A DNA stretch of 64,000 bases from an uncultured Bacteroidales bacterium (lineage in GTDB: Bacteria; Bacteroidota; Bacteroidia; Bacteroidales; UBA932), in NCBI GenBank assembly GCA_944323345.1, contig CALUSC010000004.1, positions 56,822-120,821 on the forward strand, in the 5' to 3' direction. This document shows, piece by piece, positions 25,334 through 33,056 of this stretch; the stretch's first letter is position 1, and every line of letters begins with the position of its first letter. The position numbers and the translations under genes were made by a program. The notes under the pieces are model-generated. The model did not search any database. It saw only the letters and a list, made by a program, of their open reading frames with translations, and had not been told where the DNA came from.

Positions 25334-26635
25334 ATGATCTGGAACAAAAGCAAAGAATGCATGAGCAGGGATGAGATGATGGACCTGCAGGGAAAACGGC
25401 TCCACAAGCTCGTGGAACTGGTATATCATCATGTCCCGTTTTACAGGGACAAGCTTCAGGCCATGGATATTACGCCTGAAGATATCCGTACCATAGAAGA
25501 CATAGCCAAGCTTCCTTTTACGACCAAGCAGGATCTCAGGGATAACTATCCTCTCGGACTTCAGGCTGCGGCGCAGTCGGAGATAGTAAGGATCCATGCC
25601 TCGTCGGGAACCACCGGAAATCCTACCATCGTAGGCTATACCGCCAGGGATATTGAAATCTGGAAAGAGGTGGCTGCCAGATGCCTTACCGCATACGGGG
25701 TCACGAGAAACGATATTTTTTCAGTAGGTTACGGATACGGACTTTTCACCGGAGGGCTCGGCGTACATAACGGTGTCGAATATGTCGGGGCTTCCGTAGT
25801 GCCCACTTCCACGGGCAATACCGAGAAGCATCTGCGTCTTTTGCGTGACCTGAAGATTACGGGTATCGCCTGTACTCCTTCATACGCCCTGTATCTGGCG
25901 GAGGCTATGGATAAGGCCGGGATTACAAAGGATGACATTCATCTGAGAATCGGAGCGTTCGGGGCTGAACCATGGACCGAGAACATGAGAAAGGAGATAG
26001 AGGAGCGTCTCGGACTCCAGGCTTACAATATCTACGGGTTGAGCGAAATAATGGGACCTGGCGTATCCTATGAGTGCGAATGCAAGGACGGCTCCCACAT
26101 CTGCGAAGACCATTTTTATCCGGAAATCATAAATCCTGATACCCTGGAACCGCTCGGACGCGGGCAGACAGGGGAACTGGTCTTTACGACATTGACCAAA
26201 ACGGGAATGCCTCTGCTCAGATACCGTACCAAGGATCTGACATCACTGATGGAAGGAGACTGCCCGTGCGGCAGGACAAGCGTGCGAATGACCAGAATCA
26301 TCGGCAGGAGCGATGACATGCTGATAATAAGAGGTATAAACGTATTTCCTTCGCAGGTCGAAAGTGTCATTCTGGATATGCCGGAATTCGAACCGCGCTA
26401 TATGCTTGTCGTAGACAGGGTCAACAATCTTGATACGCTTCAGGTGCAGGTGGAAGTGCGCAAAGACTATTTCAGCGATGAAATCGGAGCCATGCTGCAG
26501 TTGAAGAAAAAACTTGCCGACAGGCTGAAAAGCATATTGTCGATAAGTGCCGATGTCAGACTCATGGAGCCGAATTCCATACCGCGCTCCGAGGGCAAGA
26601 GCGTGCGCATAGTGGACAAACGCCAGCTTCTTTAA
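25334..26635 (+). CDS. paaK: Phenylacetate-CoA ligase family (PaaK-type) aryl-CoA ligase
   Basis: The 433-residue AMP-forming ligase has the ATP loop SSGTTGNPTIVGYT, YGLFTGGLG, the adenylate motif YNIYGLSEIMGPGV, the hinge YRTKDL, and a C-terminal IRGINVFPSQVES plus PRSEGKSVRIVDKR. PaaK proteins activate aryl acetates. In anaerobes they are typically linked to ACT proteins and indolepyruvate:ferredoxin oxidoreductases, allowing aryl acids to be salvaged into aromatic amino acids or the reverse. Here the oxidoreductase is not in the window. Placement directly after the aro genes and an aminotransferase supports the aromatic salvage role. Confidence 0.92.
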   Translation: MIWNKSKECMSRDEMMDLQGKRLHKLVELVYHHVPFYRDKLQAMDITPEDIRTIEDIAKLPFTTKQDLRDNYPLGLQAAAQSEIVRIHASSGTTGNPTIVGYTARDIEIWKEVAARCLTAYGVTRNDIFSVGYGYGLFTGGLGVHNGVEYVGASVVPTSTGNTEKHLRLLRDLKITGIACTPSYALYLAEAMDKAGITKDDIHLRIGAFGAEPWTENMRKEIEERLGLQAYNIYGLSEIMGPGVSYECECKDGSHICEDHFYPEIINPDTLEPLGRGQTGELVFTTLTKTGMPLLRYRTKDLTSLMEGDCPCGRTSVRMTRIIGRSDDMLIIRGINVFPSQVESVILDMPEFEPRYMLVVDRVNNLDTLQVQVEVRKDYFSDEIGAMLQLKKKLADRLKSILSISADVRLMEPNSIPRSEGKSVRIVDKRQLL

Positions 26636-26656
26636 TCACAATCAAATTATGACGCT

Positions 26657-27064
26657 ATGATAATCAAACAAATTTCCATATTCCTCGAAAACAGGAAAGG
26701 CAGGATAAACGAAGTGACGAAAGTACTTGCCGACAACGGAATAAACATGGAGGCATTCTGCATCGCGGAAACTTCCGATTTCGGACTTATGAGACTGATA
26801 GTCCCTGATGTGGACAGGACGGTATCTGTCCTGAGGGAAGCCGGATTCGCAGTCATACTTACCGATGTGGTAAGCCTGACATGCCGTAATGTGGCAGGTT
26901 CACTTGCTTCCGTGCTGGAGATTCTGGCCGAGCGCGGGATTTTCATCGAGTATATGTACGCATTCTCCAGACGCGAGACTGCCGATGTCATTATCAAGCC
27001 GGACAACCTGGACGACTGCGAAAAAGTCATTGTGGAACTCGGTCTTGATAATCAGGGAGTCTGA
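26657..27064 (+). CDS. Tandem ACT-domain protein
   Basis: The 135-residue protein consists of two beta-alpha-beta-beta-alpha-beta ACT modules (about 3-70 and 72-132; KQISIFLENRKGRINEVTKV, then GSLASVLEILAERGIFIEYM). It has no catalytic domain. ACT proteins bind amino acids. This class (COG4747-like) regularly sits beside PaaK and indolepyruvate oxidoreductases and is presumed to sense an aromatic amino acid. It is the last gene of the aro-linked operon; its 3' end overlaps the opposite gene by 38 bp. Confidence 0.85.
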   Translation: MIIKQISIFLENRKGRINEVTKVLADNGINMEAFCIAETSDFGLMRLIVPDVDRTVSVLREAGFAVILTDVVSLTCRNVAGSLASVLEILAERGIFIEYMYAFSRRETADVIIKPDNLDDCEKVIVELGLDNQGV

Positions 27065-27878
27065 GCCTGTATTTCAGACTGCCCTCATTCATGTACCATA
27101 AAGAGCCCGATGTCTGGTCCGGCTTTGCTTTCCGGCTCCAGTCATCGGGATTTATTGCGAAAAGGACAGGCTTCCTGAACCCGTCTTCCCTGAATCCGAG
27201 CCGGCGGTAGACGTTTCCGTCCGACCATTCGAGGTCTGCGTAGCTCATGATATCGTCCGGATGTATTTCTTCCACGAAACGGGCCAGTATTTTCCCCATG
27301 CCGCCGACTACTCTGATGCCGTTGGAAGATGCATATCTGACCCATTCGTAAGATCTGATTTCCCTGTCATCCTTTATCCATCTGCGCGCGTTGGAAAAAG
27401 TCGCGACCGCTGCGGGAGCCGATGCGTTTTTTTCGAAAAGGCCGAAGCAATACCGGCAGGCGGCGGCCCCGTAATTGTGGTTCACGTCCAGGAATGTGTT
27501 TGCTGCATTGCGGTCGATTCTGCGCACTTCGCAATTTCTCGCGAATATGCTGCGGAAATGTCCCGTATGGGACAACAGTCTATACCTGAAGAGATCCGGC
27601 CTGCTTTTCCAGAGATCTTCCGCCACTGTTACAGTCCTGATATCGTCTCCGTCTGACTTCAGCGCATTCTTGACGGCTGTTCTTGTCCTGGATGCCTCTT
27701 CCGCTTCTTCCGGAGACCCTGATGTGATTTCCGCAGGCACGATATACAGACATTTGTGGGAATCCCCGGATCTGAACCTGACTTCCAGCACGGTCATGCC
27801 GCCAGCCGAGACGTTTTCGCAGTCGGAGCCGCTGCGTATGACAAAGTCTTTCAGTTCGTCGGGAAATGTATTCTTCAT
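27027..27878 (-). CDS. Uncharacterised protein with GNAT-like fold resembling a phage homing-endonuclease-associated domain
   Basis: I do not recognise a named family for all 283 residues. The C-terminal 150 residues (ARNCEVRRIDRNAANTFLD, NHNYGAAACRYCFGLFE, VGGMGKILARFVEE, SYADLEWSDGNVYRRLGF) follow the pattern of a GNAT-like domain. That domain is common in phage proteins carrying homing or Hef-type endonucleases. The N-terminal part has no cue. The ATG at 27878 (MKNTFPDELKDF) is preferred over longer frames reaching 28037, which would run through the umuD promoter region. It is divergent from umuD (68 bp apart) and converges on the ACT gene with overlap. Function unknown. Confidence 0.6.
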   Translation of the reverse strand: MKNTFPDELKDFVIRSGSDCENVSAGGMTVLEVRFRSGDSHKCLYIVPAEITSGSPEEAEEASRTRTAVKNALKSDGDDIRTVTVAEDLWKSRPDLFRYRLLSHTGHFRSIFARNCEVRRIDRNAANTFLDVNHNYGAAACRYCFGLFEKNASAPAAVATFSNARRWIKDDREIRSYEWVRYASSNGIRVVGGMGKILARFVEEIHPDDIMSYADLEWSDGNVYRRLGFREDGFRKPVLFAINPDDWSRKAKPDQTSGSLWYMNEGSLKYRLRLPDYQDRVPQ

Positions 27879-27946
27879 AAGGTGCAATGATAATAAACTT
27901 TTTTCTTTTTCGACAAGATTTCCGTATTTTGCCGATAAAATCGGCA

Positions 27947-28396
27947 ATGGCAATGGCGGAAAAGGAAAAACATACGGAAACGTTCCTGCCTCCGATGGCA
28001 GACAGCGGTATCCATGCCGGATTTCCCTCTCCGGCACAGGATTATATGAACCCGTGCATAGACTTGAACAAGGAACTGGTAAGGCATCCGGCCGCTACTT
28101 TTTACGGCAGGGTGGTCGGCGATTCGATGATCGATGCGGGAGTGGAAGAAGGGGATATCCTGGTAATAGACAGGGCAATAGATGCTTCTGACGGTGATAT
28201 GGCAGTATGCTTTGTCGACGGGGAATTCACACTGAAATATATTTCGGAATCGGACCCGGACACCGGAGCGGGAGGCGGGCTGTGGCTTGTGCCTGCAAAC
28301 CGCGCGGACAGCAGATACAGACCGATCAAAATCCAGGATATGTCGGATTTTTCAGTCTGGGGAGTGGTAACTTACGTAATAAAGAAAGTGCATTGA
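27947..28396 (+). CDS. umuD: UmuD-like S24 self-cleaving peptidase
   Basis: The protein of about 149 residues (starts at 27947 or 27953 are equivalent) shows the UmuD layout. There is a short N-terminal arm, an Ala-Gly cleavage site in IHAGFPSPAQDY, the catalytic serine in VVGDSMIDAGV and the catalytic lysine in GEFTLKYI. It has no DNA-binding domain, so it is UmuD rather than LexA. After RecA-stimulated cleavage, UmuD' forms polymerase V with UmuC, encoded 23 bp downstream. A 6-bp palindrome GCCGAT-AAA-ATCGGC (27931-27945) sits at the presumed transcription start and could be an operator. Confidence 0.92.
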   Translation: MAMAEKEKHTETFLPPMADSGIHAGFPSPAQDYMNPCIDLNKELVRHPAATFYGRVVGDSMIDAGVEEGDILVIDRAIDASDGDMAVCFVDGEFTLKYISESDPDTGAGGGLWLVPANRADSRYRPIKIQDMSDFSVWGVVTYVIKKVH

Positions 28397-28418
28397 CCGG
28401 CAGGCCGGTCCGGATATC

Positions 28419-29684
28419 ATGTATGCTCTTGTAGACTGCAACAATTTTTTCGTTTCCTGCGAGCGCGTTTTCAGACCAGGGCTCGAAGGAAAGGCTGTCG
28501 TCGTTCTTTCGAACAATGACGGCTGTGTCGTGGCCAGAAGCAACGAGAGCAAGGCAATGGGCATAAAGATGGGGACACCGTATTATCAGATAAGCCGCCT
28601 GGCCGAGCGCGGATGTCTGGAGGTGTGCTCATCCAATTATACTCTGTACGGGGACATGTCCGCCAGAGTGATGTCTATCCTGGCCGGAACGGTACCTAAA
28701 ATCGAGATTTATTCCATAGACGAGGCTTTTCTGCTGCTGGACGGAATCAGTGAACGGCAGGTGGTGCCGCTGTGTTCAGGCCTTGTCGCCAAAATCCGCA
28801 AATGGACCGGAATACCTGTCAGTATCGGCATAGCTCCGACCAAGACCCTGGCCAAGATTGCAAGCCATTTCGCCAAGAAATACCGCGGGTATCACGGCGT
28901 ATGCATGATAGATAATGATGAAAAAAGACGTAAGGCTCTGTCGCTTACTCCCATAGACGAAGTATGGGGCGTGGGCAGAAAACTGGCTCCGAAACTGCGT
29001 GAAGCCGGTGTCTTCACAGCATTGGACTATACTGAACGGCCGGAAAGCTGGATAAGGGACAATTATATGCTGCACGGGCTCAGGACATGGATGGAATTGA
29101 GGGGGACAGTCTGCGTCGAGGCGGAGACCGAAGCTTCGAGGAAGTCTATATGTACTTCGAGGTCTTTCGCCGAAATGCTTGAAAGTGAAGAGGATTTATC
29201 CATGAAAGTCGCGGATTTCGCCGCCCGGTGCGCCAGAAAACTGAGAGAGGAGGGCACGGCTGCACTTGAAGTGACGACGTTTCTTTATACCAACAGGTTC
29301 AGGACGGATCTGGAACAGTATTTCCCGTCTGCTACCGTCAGGCTCCAGACTGCCGCGAGCAATTCACAGGAAATAGTCTCGGCGGCACTCCGTGCCCTGC
29401 ATACCATATTCAGACCGGGATACAGGTATAAGAAAGCCGGAGTGACGGTAGGCAATATCGTCCCGGCAGATGCGGTACAGGCCTCGTTGTTCGGATTCGA
29501 TCCGGATCTCAGGTCCAGGAACGACCGCATTTCACGAATCATGGATCAGGTGAACGGCAAAGGTGATTCTTCTCTTCTGCGGCTTGCGTCCCAGAAACCG
29601 GGGCATTATGCTTCCGACATCAGGCGGGAGCACTGTTCGGGCCGCTATTCGACCTGTTTCGATGAACTTATCGAAGTCAGGTGA
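28419..29684 (+). CDS. umuC: DNA polymerase V catalytic subunit UmuC
   Basis: The 421-residue Y-family polymerase has the metal-binding DCNNFF at the start, the YSIDEAF catalytic motif, the helix-hairpin-helix region (PIDEVWGVGRKLAPKLREAG) and the C-terminal little finger with DUF4113-like tail. It copies damaged DNA with UmuD'. Length and motif order are those of UmuC, not DinB. It is co-transcribed with umuD. Confidence 0.95.
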   Translation: MYALVDCNNFFVSCERVFRPGLEGKAVVVLSNNDGCVVARSNESKAMGIKMGTPYYQISRLAERGCLEVCSSNYTLYGDMSARVMSILAGTVPKIEIYSIDEAFLLLDGISERQVVPLCSGLVAKIRKWTGIPVSIGIAPTKTLAKIASHFAKKYRGYHGVCMIDNDEKRRKALSLTPIDEVWGVGRKLAPKLREAGVFTALDYTERPESWIRDNYMLHGLRTWMELRGTVCVEAETEASRKSICTSRSFAEMLESEEDLSMKVADFAARCARKLREEGTAALEVTTFLYTNRFRTDLEQYFPSATVRLQTAASNSQEIVSAALRALHTIFRPGYRYKKAGVTVGNIVPADAVQASLFGFDPDLRSRNDRISRIMDQVNGKGDSSLLRLASQKPGHYASDIRREHCSGRYSTCFDELIEVR

Positions 29685-29753
29685 GCGATGGACGCATGCA
29701 TTGCTGTCATGAATAAAATTCAGGAAAAAACGCCGGAGTGACGAAAAATAATA

Positions 29754-29761
29754 TAAATTTG
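29754..29761 (+). promoter_or_regulatory. -7 element (TAAATTTG) for pgi-pnuC
   Basis: TAAATTTG lies 41 bp before the pgi ATG. The -33 region is AT-rich without a clear TTG. Confidence 0.45.
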
Positions 29762-29802
29762 CAAAGATAGGTCTGAAACTATTTATACTAAACAATCATA
29801 CT

Positions 29803-31140
29803 ATGCTGAAAGTCGATTTGGGAGGATGCAGCTCCTTTGTAAAAGATGCAGATTATCAGAAATATGTAGATAAGTCTCTTGCCGCTTTCGATATCCTCGA
29901 AAGCGAGACCGGGGCGGGAAACGATTTTCTGGGATGGAAACATTTGCCGACCAATACTCCTGAGTCATTGATCGCTGATTGCGAAGCTATCAGGGATTCA
30001 TGGAAGTCAAAAGGGGTGAACCTGGTGATAGTCATCGGTATCGGCGGTTCATATTTAGGTGCCAAATGCGCAATAGAGGCACTTTCCCACTCATTTGCGA
30101 AGCAGCTTGCAGCTTCCAGGGACTCCATGGAAATAGTATTCGCCGGCCAGAATCTTTCTGAAGAGTATATAAGCGAACTGATGGACCTGGCGAAGGAACG
30201 CAATATCGCGGCAGTGGTCATTTCAAAATCGGGGACTACTACCGAACCTGCCGTTGCTTTCAGACAGATAAAGAATTACATCGAAGAGACATACGGGAAA
30301 GCGGAGGCTGCCGAGAGAATCGTGGCGGTGACCGATGCCAGAAAAGGCGCCTTGAAGTCGCTTTCCACCCAGGAAGGATACAAGACTTTCGTCATCGAGG
30401 ATAATGTGGGAGGCCGTTTTTCAGTTCTCACGCCGGTAGGTATCCTGCCTATAGTTCTGGCCGGATTCGATATAAGGATGATGCTCAAGGGTGCAGCCGA
30501 GATGGAAGAGACTTCCGCAAAACGTTCTGCCGACAACCCTGCCATCCAGTATGCCGCCATGAGGAATCTTCTCTATGACCAGGGTAAGAAAATCGAGATA
30601 CTTGTTTCATATAATCCAAAACTCCAGTATCTCGGAGAATGGTGGAAACAGCTGTACGGCGAGTCTGAAGGAAAGGATGGAAAGGGCATATTCCCGGCTT
30701 CCGTCAATTTCACTACTGACCTGCATTCCATGGGCCAGTATATCCAGGACGGGGAACGCATCCTTATGGAAACAGTAGTGTCCGTGGAGAGCAGCAACCG
30801 TTCTATGGCCATAGTAAACGATCCTCAGAATCTGGACGGACTTAATTTCCTTTCAGGCAAGCAGGTCGAACATTGCAACGCGATGGCGGAACTCGGTACC
30901 AAGCTCGCACATATAGACGGCGGAGTCCCTCAGATGTCCGTGACTGTCGAGAGAATCAACGAATATAATCTCGGTGCGCTCTTCTATTTCTTCGAGAAAG
31001 CCTGCGGTATCAGCGCCTATATCCTGGGTGTGAATCCGTTCAACCAGCCAGGCGTGGAGGCTTACAAGAAGAACATGTTCGCCCTGCTCGGCAAGCCTGG
31101 TTACGAGGCTCAGGCAGAGGAGCTCAGAAAGAGACTGTAA
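29803..31140 (+). CDS. pgi: Glucose-6-phosphate isomerase
   Basis: The 445-residue enzyme interconverts glucose-6-phosphate and fructose-6-phosphate. It is the short bacterial form. Sugar-phosphate motifs VIGIGGSYLGAK, ISKSGTTTEP, VGGRFSVLTPVG (catalytic Arg), the PASVNFTTDLHSMGQYIQDG block and NQPGVEAYKKN (catalytic Lys) are complete. pnuC follows after 18 bp. Confidence 0.97.
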   Translation: MLKVDLGGCSSFVKDADYQKYVDKSLAAFDILESETGAGNDFLGWKHLPTNTPESLIADCEAIRDSWKSKGVNLVIVIGIGGSYLGAKCAIEALSHSFAKQLAASRDSMEIVFAGQNLSEEYISELMDLAKERNIAAVVISKSGTTTEPAVAFRQIKNYIEETYGKAEAAERIVAVTDARKGALKSLSTQEGYKTFVIEDNVGGRFSVLTPVGILPIVLAGFDIRMMLKGAAEMEETSAKRSADNPAIQYAAMRNLLYDQGKKIEILVSYNPKLQYLGEWWKQLYGESEGKDGKGIFPASVNFTTDLHSMGQYIQDGERILMETVVSVESSNRSMAIVNDPQNLDGLNFLSGKQVEHCNAMAELGTKLAHIDGGVPQMSVTVERINEYNLGALFYFFEKACGISAYILGVNPFNQPGVEAYKKNMFALLGKPGYEAQAEELRKRL

Positions 31141-31158
31141 AACAGACAGCCGGAACCG

Positions 31159-31857
31159 ATGCAGACGGAAAGAGTACTATCCGCTTTCGACATCTGCCTT
31201 ATTATCGGAATAGGGGTTACCAATATCCTCTATTCCGTTTTTTCTGGCTCTGTCGATGTCCTGGGGTCCCTGACTGGGATTGCAGGTGTGCTTTGCGTCG
31301 TGCTCGTGGCCAAGGGCAGCATCTGGAACTATCTTTTCGGACTGATAAACGTATCTCTGTATGCTTATGTGTCGTTTAAGGCCGGCCTGTATGGAGATAC
31401 TGCTCTTAATGCGCTGTATTATGTTCCGATGCAGTTTATAGGATGGTGGCAGTGGCGCAGGCGCGGTGCTTCCGTATCCGGAGGTGCGGACGGACATGCT
31501 GCAGTCGTCAAGGCACGCCGAATGACCCCCAGACAGCTTTTGCTGCTGGCTGCCGTATGTATTGCCGGCATAGTGGCCGGCGCCTTTGTCCTGGAAAAGC
31601 TCGGTGACCCGCAGCCGTGGAAGGATTCTGTCACCACTGTGCTGAGTATAATCGCCCAGTTCCTTATGGCTCTGGCTTTTATGGAGCAGTGGGCTTTGTG
31701 GATCATCACCAATGTGGTCAGTGTCATCATGTGGTCTGTCTGCGTGGCTCACGGAGAACCGCATTCGGAACTGATGGTGGTCATGTGGGTGTTCTATCTG
31801 GCAAACTCCATCAACGGATTCCGCGTGTGGCGGAAACTCAGTAAAATAGCTTCATAG
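31159..31857 (+). CDS. pnuC: PnuC-family vitamin uptake permease
   Basis: The 232-residue membrane protein has seven to eight spans and the family signature NYLFGLINVSLYAYVSF, LYGDTALNALYYVPMQFIGWWQW, and WIITNVVSVIMWSV. PnuC proteins transport nicotinamide riboside by facilitated diffusion; close relatives carry thiamine (PnuT) or riboflavin (PnuX). No TPP or FMN riboswitch precedes it, so I keep the family name. The Trp and Asn ligand positions look canonical for PnuC. It forms a probable operon with pgi. Confidence 0.85.
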   Translation: MQTERVLSAFDICLIIGIGVTNILYSVFSGSVDVLGSLTGIAGVLCVVLVAKGSIWNYLFGLINVSLYAYVSFKAGLYGDTALNALYYVPMQFIGWWQWRRRGASVSGGADGHAAVVKARRMTPRQLLLLAAVCIAGIVAGAFVLEKLGDPQPWKDSVTTVLSIIAQFLMALAFMEQWALWIITNVVSVIMWSVCVAHGEPHSELMVVMWVFYLANSINGFRVWRKLSKIAS

Positions 31858-31871
31858 AAAACACGGACATA

Positions 31872-31906
31872 CAAAAAAACATCACAGAAGACTGATTCTG
31901 TGATGT
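31872..31906 (-). terminator. Terminator of the tRNA-Gln/tRNA-Met transcript
   Basis: On the minus strand a 10-bp stem (ACATCACAGA with its complement, 31897-31906 and 31879-31888) is followed by seven T. It begins 11 bases after tRNA-Met. On the plus strand it could also end pnuC mRNA, but with a weaker tail. Confidence 0.75.
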
Positions 31907-31916
31907 CGCTTTCTTG

Positions 31917-31990
31917 TAGCGGGTCGCAGGATTGAACTGCGGACCTCATGATTATGAATCATGCGCTCTAACCAGCTGAGCTAACCCGCC
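31917..31990 (-). tRNA. tRNA-Met(CAT)
   Basis: A 74-nt tRNA with acceptor GGCGGGT pairing ACCCGCT and D-arm TAGCTCAGCTGGTTAGAGC. The anticodon stem CATGA/TCATG encloses TTCATAA, so the anticodon is CAT. The T arm is GCAGTTCAATCCTGC. The G-T first pair and absence of initiator features suggest elongator Met. An Ile tRNA with modified CAT cannot be excluded from sequence. Confidence 0.9.
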
Positions 31991-32001
31991 ATCATGGTTT
32001 G

Positions 32002-32072
32002 TTGAGATAGAAGGACTCGAACCCTCACTGACAGAGCCAGAATCTGTAGTGCTACCATTACACCATATCTCA
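32002..32072 (-). tRNA. tRNA-Gln(CTG)
   Basis: A 71-nt tRNA with acceptor TGAGATA pairing TATCTCA and short D-arm GGTGTAATGGTAGCAC. The anticodon stem ACAGA/TCTGT encloses TTCTGGC, giving anticodon CTG. The T arm is AGGGTTCGAGTCCTT. It lies 11 nt upstream of tRNA-Met in the same transcript. Confidence 0.93.
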
Positions 32073-32097
32073 ATATGTACCCTTTCGATTTGGACTG

Positions 32098-32127
32098 CAA
32101 ATGTACGAAGCTTTTTTGAAAATGCAA
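32098..32127 (-). promoter_or_regulatory. Promoter of the tRNA-Gln/tRNA-Met unit
   Basis: On the minus strand a -33 TTG (32125-32127) and a -7 TACATTTG (32098-32105) are spaced by 19 nt. The start is expected near 32091. Confidence 0.7.
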
Positions 32128-32144
32128 TATTTTTTCTGAAAAAT

Positions 32145-32639
32145 TTATCTGACAGCCATTTCACCGCCGATAAGCAGCACCGTAGCGAATACTTCACAGC
32201 CCTCAGACCTGCCCACAAACCCCAGTTTCTCAGTCGTCGTAGCCTTTACGGACACCGAAGATACGTCCGTCCCCATCACTTTTGCCAGCGTTTCCCTCAT
32301 TTCGGAAATATACGGTGAAAGCCTGGGCTTCTGCATCGCTATGGTAATGTCGGCATTTCCAAGCCGGTAGCCGGCACCTTTTATCAGCTCCATGGTTCTG
32401 GCCAGCAGTATTTTGCTGTCGATTCCCCTGAACTCGTCGGAAGTATCGGGAAAATGCTTTCCTATGTCTCCCAGTGCGAGAGCGCCGAGAAGCGCATCGC
32501 ACAATGCATGAATGGCTACATCCCCGTCAGAATGTGCTATGCAGCCTTTTGCACTCTCTATCCTGACTCCTCCCAGCCAGAGCGGCAGACCTTCTGCCAA
32601 TGCGTGTACGTCATATCCGTTTCCTATCCTGATATCCAT
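32145..32639 (-). CDS. ispF: 2-C-methyl-D-erythritol 2,4-cyclodiphosphate synthase
   Basis: The 164-residue enzyme is the fifth step of the non-mevalonate isoprenoid pathway. The metal site D-x-H is in GNGYDVHAL, with HSDGDVAIHALCDALLGA and DIGKHFPDTSDE following. The C-terminal KATTTEKLGFVGRSEG is typical. The ATG at 32639 has a GGAG six bases upstream and begins the conserved MDIRIGNGYDVH; the ATG at 32657 and longer frames are unnecessary. Confidence 0.95.
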   Translation of the reverse strand: MDIRIGNGYDVHALAEGLPLWLGGVRIESAKGCIAHSDGDVAIHALCDALLGALALGDIGKHFPDTSDEFRGIDSKILLARTMELIKGAGYRLGNADITIAMQKPRLSPYISEMRETLAKVMGTDVSSVSVKATTTEKLGFVGRSEGCEVFATVLLIGGEMAVR

Positions 32640-32696
32640 AACTCCGAAAATTTTCATAAAGTTAGCATTAAAATCTCGAACAGGCGAGAAAATCAC

Positions 32697-32704
32697 TATC
32701 TTTG
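32697..32704 (+). promoter_or_regulatory. -7 element (TATCTTTG) for the mutL cluster
   Basis: TATCTTTG lies 43 bp before the small membrane protein ATG. A 7-bp hairpin TTGCCCG-TTA-CGGGCAA (32713-32729) would lie at the very 5' end of the mRNA. Confidence 0.45.
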
Positions 32705-32746
32705 TATGATATTTGCCCGTTACGGGCAATGATAAAAAGCTATTTT

Positions 32747-33034
32747 ATGAATTTCAGTTTTTTCGGCGCACAGGAACACAGGGTCTTCAACTACAAGCCA
32801 AGATATTATGACCCTGAAAAGGAAGCCCTGAAGCAGAAGTTCGGCCATGTGGACGGACGTCTGGAAAAGGAAAAGTATGTGCCAGGTACGTACATACAGG
32901 GCAGCTTCAGAAACGGGAATTACCAGAAGACCAAACAGTCAGGCAAAGCCATGGCCATAGTCGGCCTGATCGGGCTTGTGCTTTTCTTTGTCGCCCTCGT
33001 GCTTTTCGCCAAGTATTTTACCATGCTCTGGTAG
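32747..33034 (+). CDS. Small single-span membrane protein upstream of mutL
   Basis: The 95-residue protein begins MNFSFFGAQEHRVFNYKPRY, a charged tyrosine-rich head. A basic middle (about 35-65) and one hydrophobic helix near the C-terminus (AMAIVGLIGLVLFFVALVLFA, written here as its two halves AMAIVGLIGL and VLFFVALVLFA) follow. I do not recognise a function. The position, 22 bp before mutL and from its own promoter, suggests co-transcription with mutL and the rhomboid gene. The sequence is not repetitive and its codon use matches neighbours, so it is a real gene. Confidence 0.75.
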   Translation: MNFSFFGAQEHRVFNYKPRYYDPEKEALKQKFGHVDGRLEKEKYVPGTYIQGSFRNGNYQKTKQSGKAMAIVGLIGLVLFFVALVLFAKYFTMLW

Positions 33035-33056
33035 ATTTTCCTTTCAGCTTGAAGAG

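Noticed and set aside
31159-31857. PnuC as the partner of the riboswitch receptor (riboflavin permease PnuX)
   Set aside because: It has no FMN riboswitch, lies 25 kb away and its motifs do not separate PnuC from PnuX; kept as family-level only.
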